Part shown: positions 5,915 through 6,131 of the stretch, in pieces
Layout: every line of letters begins with the position of its first letter
Numbering within the stretch: position 1 is the first letter of the stretch
Assembly: GCA_964348535.1 (NCBI GenBank)
Contig: CAYGDB010000037.1
Coordinates: 1 to 6,131 of the forward strand
DNA from: JBGPJO01 sp964348535
Lineage (GTDB): Bacteria; Patescibacteriota; Minisyncoccia; Phycocordibacterales; JAKFXT01
DNA length: 6,131 nt
Direction: 5' to 3'
Position numbers and translations under genes: made by a program
Notes under the pieces: generated by a model
Databases searched by the model: none
Seen by the model: only the letters and a program-made list of their open reading frames with translations
Told to the model about the DNA's origin: nothing

Positions 5915-5949
5915 AAAATGAAAAATACCCCGCGCAAGGTTGCGCGGGG
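5915..5949 (-). terminator. Intrinsic terminator of the 29-residue peptide gene
   Basis: CCCCGCGCA at 5928-5936 pairs with TGCGCGGGG at 5941-5949 (register allows a four-base AGGT loop). On the minus strand the stem is followed by TATTTTTCATTTT at 5927-5915, a good U-rich tail. The stem begins 16 bases after the stop of the small minus-strand ORF and isolates murA from upstream transcription. The plus-strand side has no T-run. Confidence 0.88.
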
Positions 5950-5965
5950 TGTTCTAGCGTAATAT

Positions 5966-6055
5966 TCACTTCCAAAAAAGATGAAGATCATTGAAAATTG
6001 CTAAAATAATAATGGTAAGACCAAAACTTATAATAGCCGTTTCAAGAAGTTTCAT
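5966..6055 (-). CDS. Small hydrophobic peptide, 29 residues
   Basis: The proposed ORF runs from ATG 6055 to TGA 5966 on the minus strand. AGGGGG at 6069-6064 lies eight bases upstream, a good SD match. The peptide begins MKLLETAIIS, has a membrane-length hydrophobic core (about residues 7-21, with TIIILAIF) and ends NDLHLFWK. A strong terminator follows 16 bases after the stop, and the terminator needs an upstream minus-strand gene to explain it. This is the only minus ORF with an SD seen in that space. The length and layout (single hydrophobic helix, structured leader, own terminator) resemble small membrane peptides, including type I toxins such as TisB (29 residues), but there is no sequence identity to claim. 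It may instead be a leader-type peptide or a wall-associated microprotein. The short length limits confidence. Confidence 0.5.
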   Translation of the reverse strand: MKLLETAIISFGLTIIILAIFNDLHLFWK

Positions 6056-6077
6056 TAGGATAACCCCCTAGTTAAGG

Positions 6078-6101
6078 TTCAAAGGGAAATTTACCTTTGA
6101 A
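6078..6101. repeat. Imperfect 24-bp dyad in the leader of the small peptide gene
   Basis: TTCAAAGG at 6078-6085 and CCTTTGAA at 6094-6101 are perfect inverted arms. The centre, GAAATTTA, continues the symmetry as AAATTT apart from one mismatched pair. It lies eight bases upstream of the SD of the 29-residue ORF. As DNA it looks like an operator for a dimeric regulator; as RNA it would form a leader hairpin. A TACAAT -10 candidate lies further upstream at 6128-6123, with its -35 beyond the window. Confidence 0.6.
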
Positions 6102-6131
6102 TCCGAACACTCTAAAATGAGAATTGTATGG

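Noticed and set aside
6029..6034. Perfect plus-strand TATAAT, possible antisense RNA promoter for a type I toxin
   Set aside because: No -35 at a workable distance and no extended -10; it lies in an AT-rich coding stretch and is likely chance.
5966..6055. Alternative genetic code (TGA as Gly, as in some CPR lineages)
   Set aside because: No conserved gene here contains an in-frame TGA, and TGA fits as the stop for both small ORFs ahead of terminators.

Overview
The window looks like a compact bacterial chromosome segment, most probably from a Candidate Phyla Radiation (Patescibacteria, Parcubacteria-like) organism. This is an inference from several signs. The base composition is moderately AT-rich. 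The delta'-type clamp-loader protein is very short and has no cysteines. The RseP homologue has one PDZ domain and a Parcubacteria-like N-terminal half. frr is followed directly by rseP, without the lipid and isoprenoid genes that often separate them. Several core genes lack a Shine-Dalgarno (SD) sequence. The standard bacterial code fits: no conserved gene contains an in-frame TGA, and TGA closes the two small ORFs proposed here.

Layout from right to left, following the minus strand that carries most genes. (1) 6128-5915: a proposed 29-residue hydrophobic peptide gene with an imperfect 24-bp dyad in its leader, a G-rich SD and a strong terminator. (2) 5897-3540: murA and mreB, one base apart, read from a promoter placed so that the murA message may be leaderless. 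They couple the first committed step of peptidoglycan precursor synthesis to the actin-like organiser of wall growth. MurA has Asp where most bacteria have the fosfomycin-target Cys. (3) 3316-3526: a plus-strand gene, convergent with mreB, for a 55-residue single-span membrane protein, with an SD and a strong terminator. (4) 3247-758: a promoter followed by a delta'-like clamp-loader gene (holB), frr and rseP on the minus strand. These serve replication, ribosome recycling and intramembrane proteolysis. (5) 745-151: a separately promoted gene for an unrecognised 156-residue soluble protein, ending at a long hairpin terminator. (6) 1-156: a weak partial plus-strand frame, a short inverted repeat and a perfect 15-bp tandem duplication beside the terminator.

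The conserved genes form two housekeeping units (cell wall, and information processing plus membrane protease). Between and beside them lie small, individually regulated genes of unknown function. These small genes have good SD sequences and their own terminators, while most of the core genes do not. No mobile element, CRISPR array, rRNA or convincing tRNA was found. The most novel material is the two unrecognised small membrane ORFs and the 156-residue hypothetical protein.
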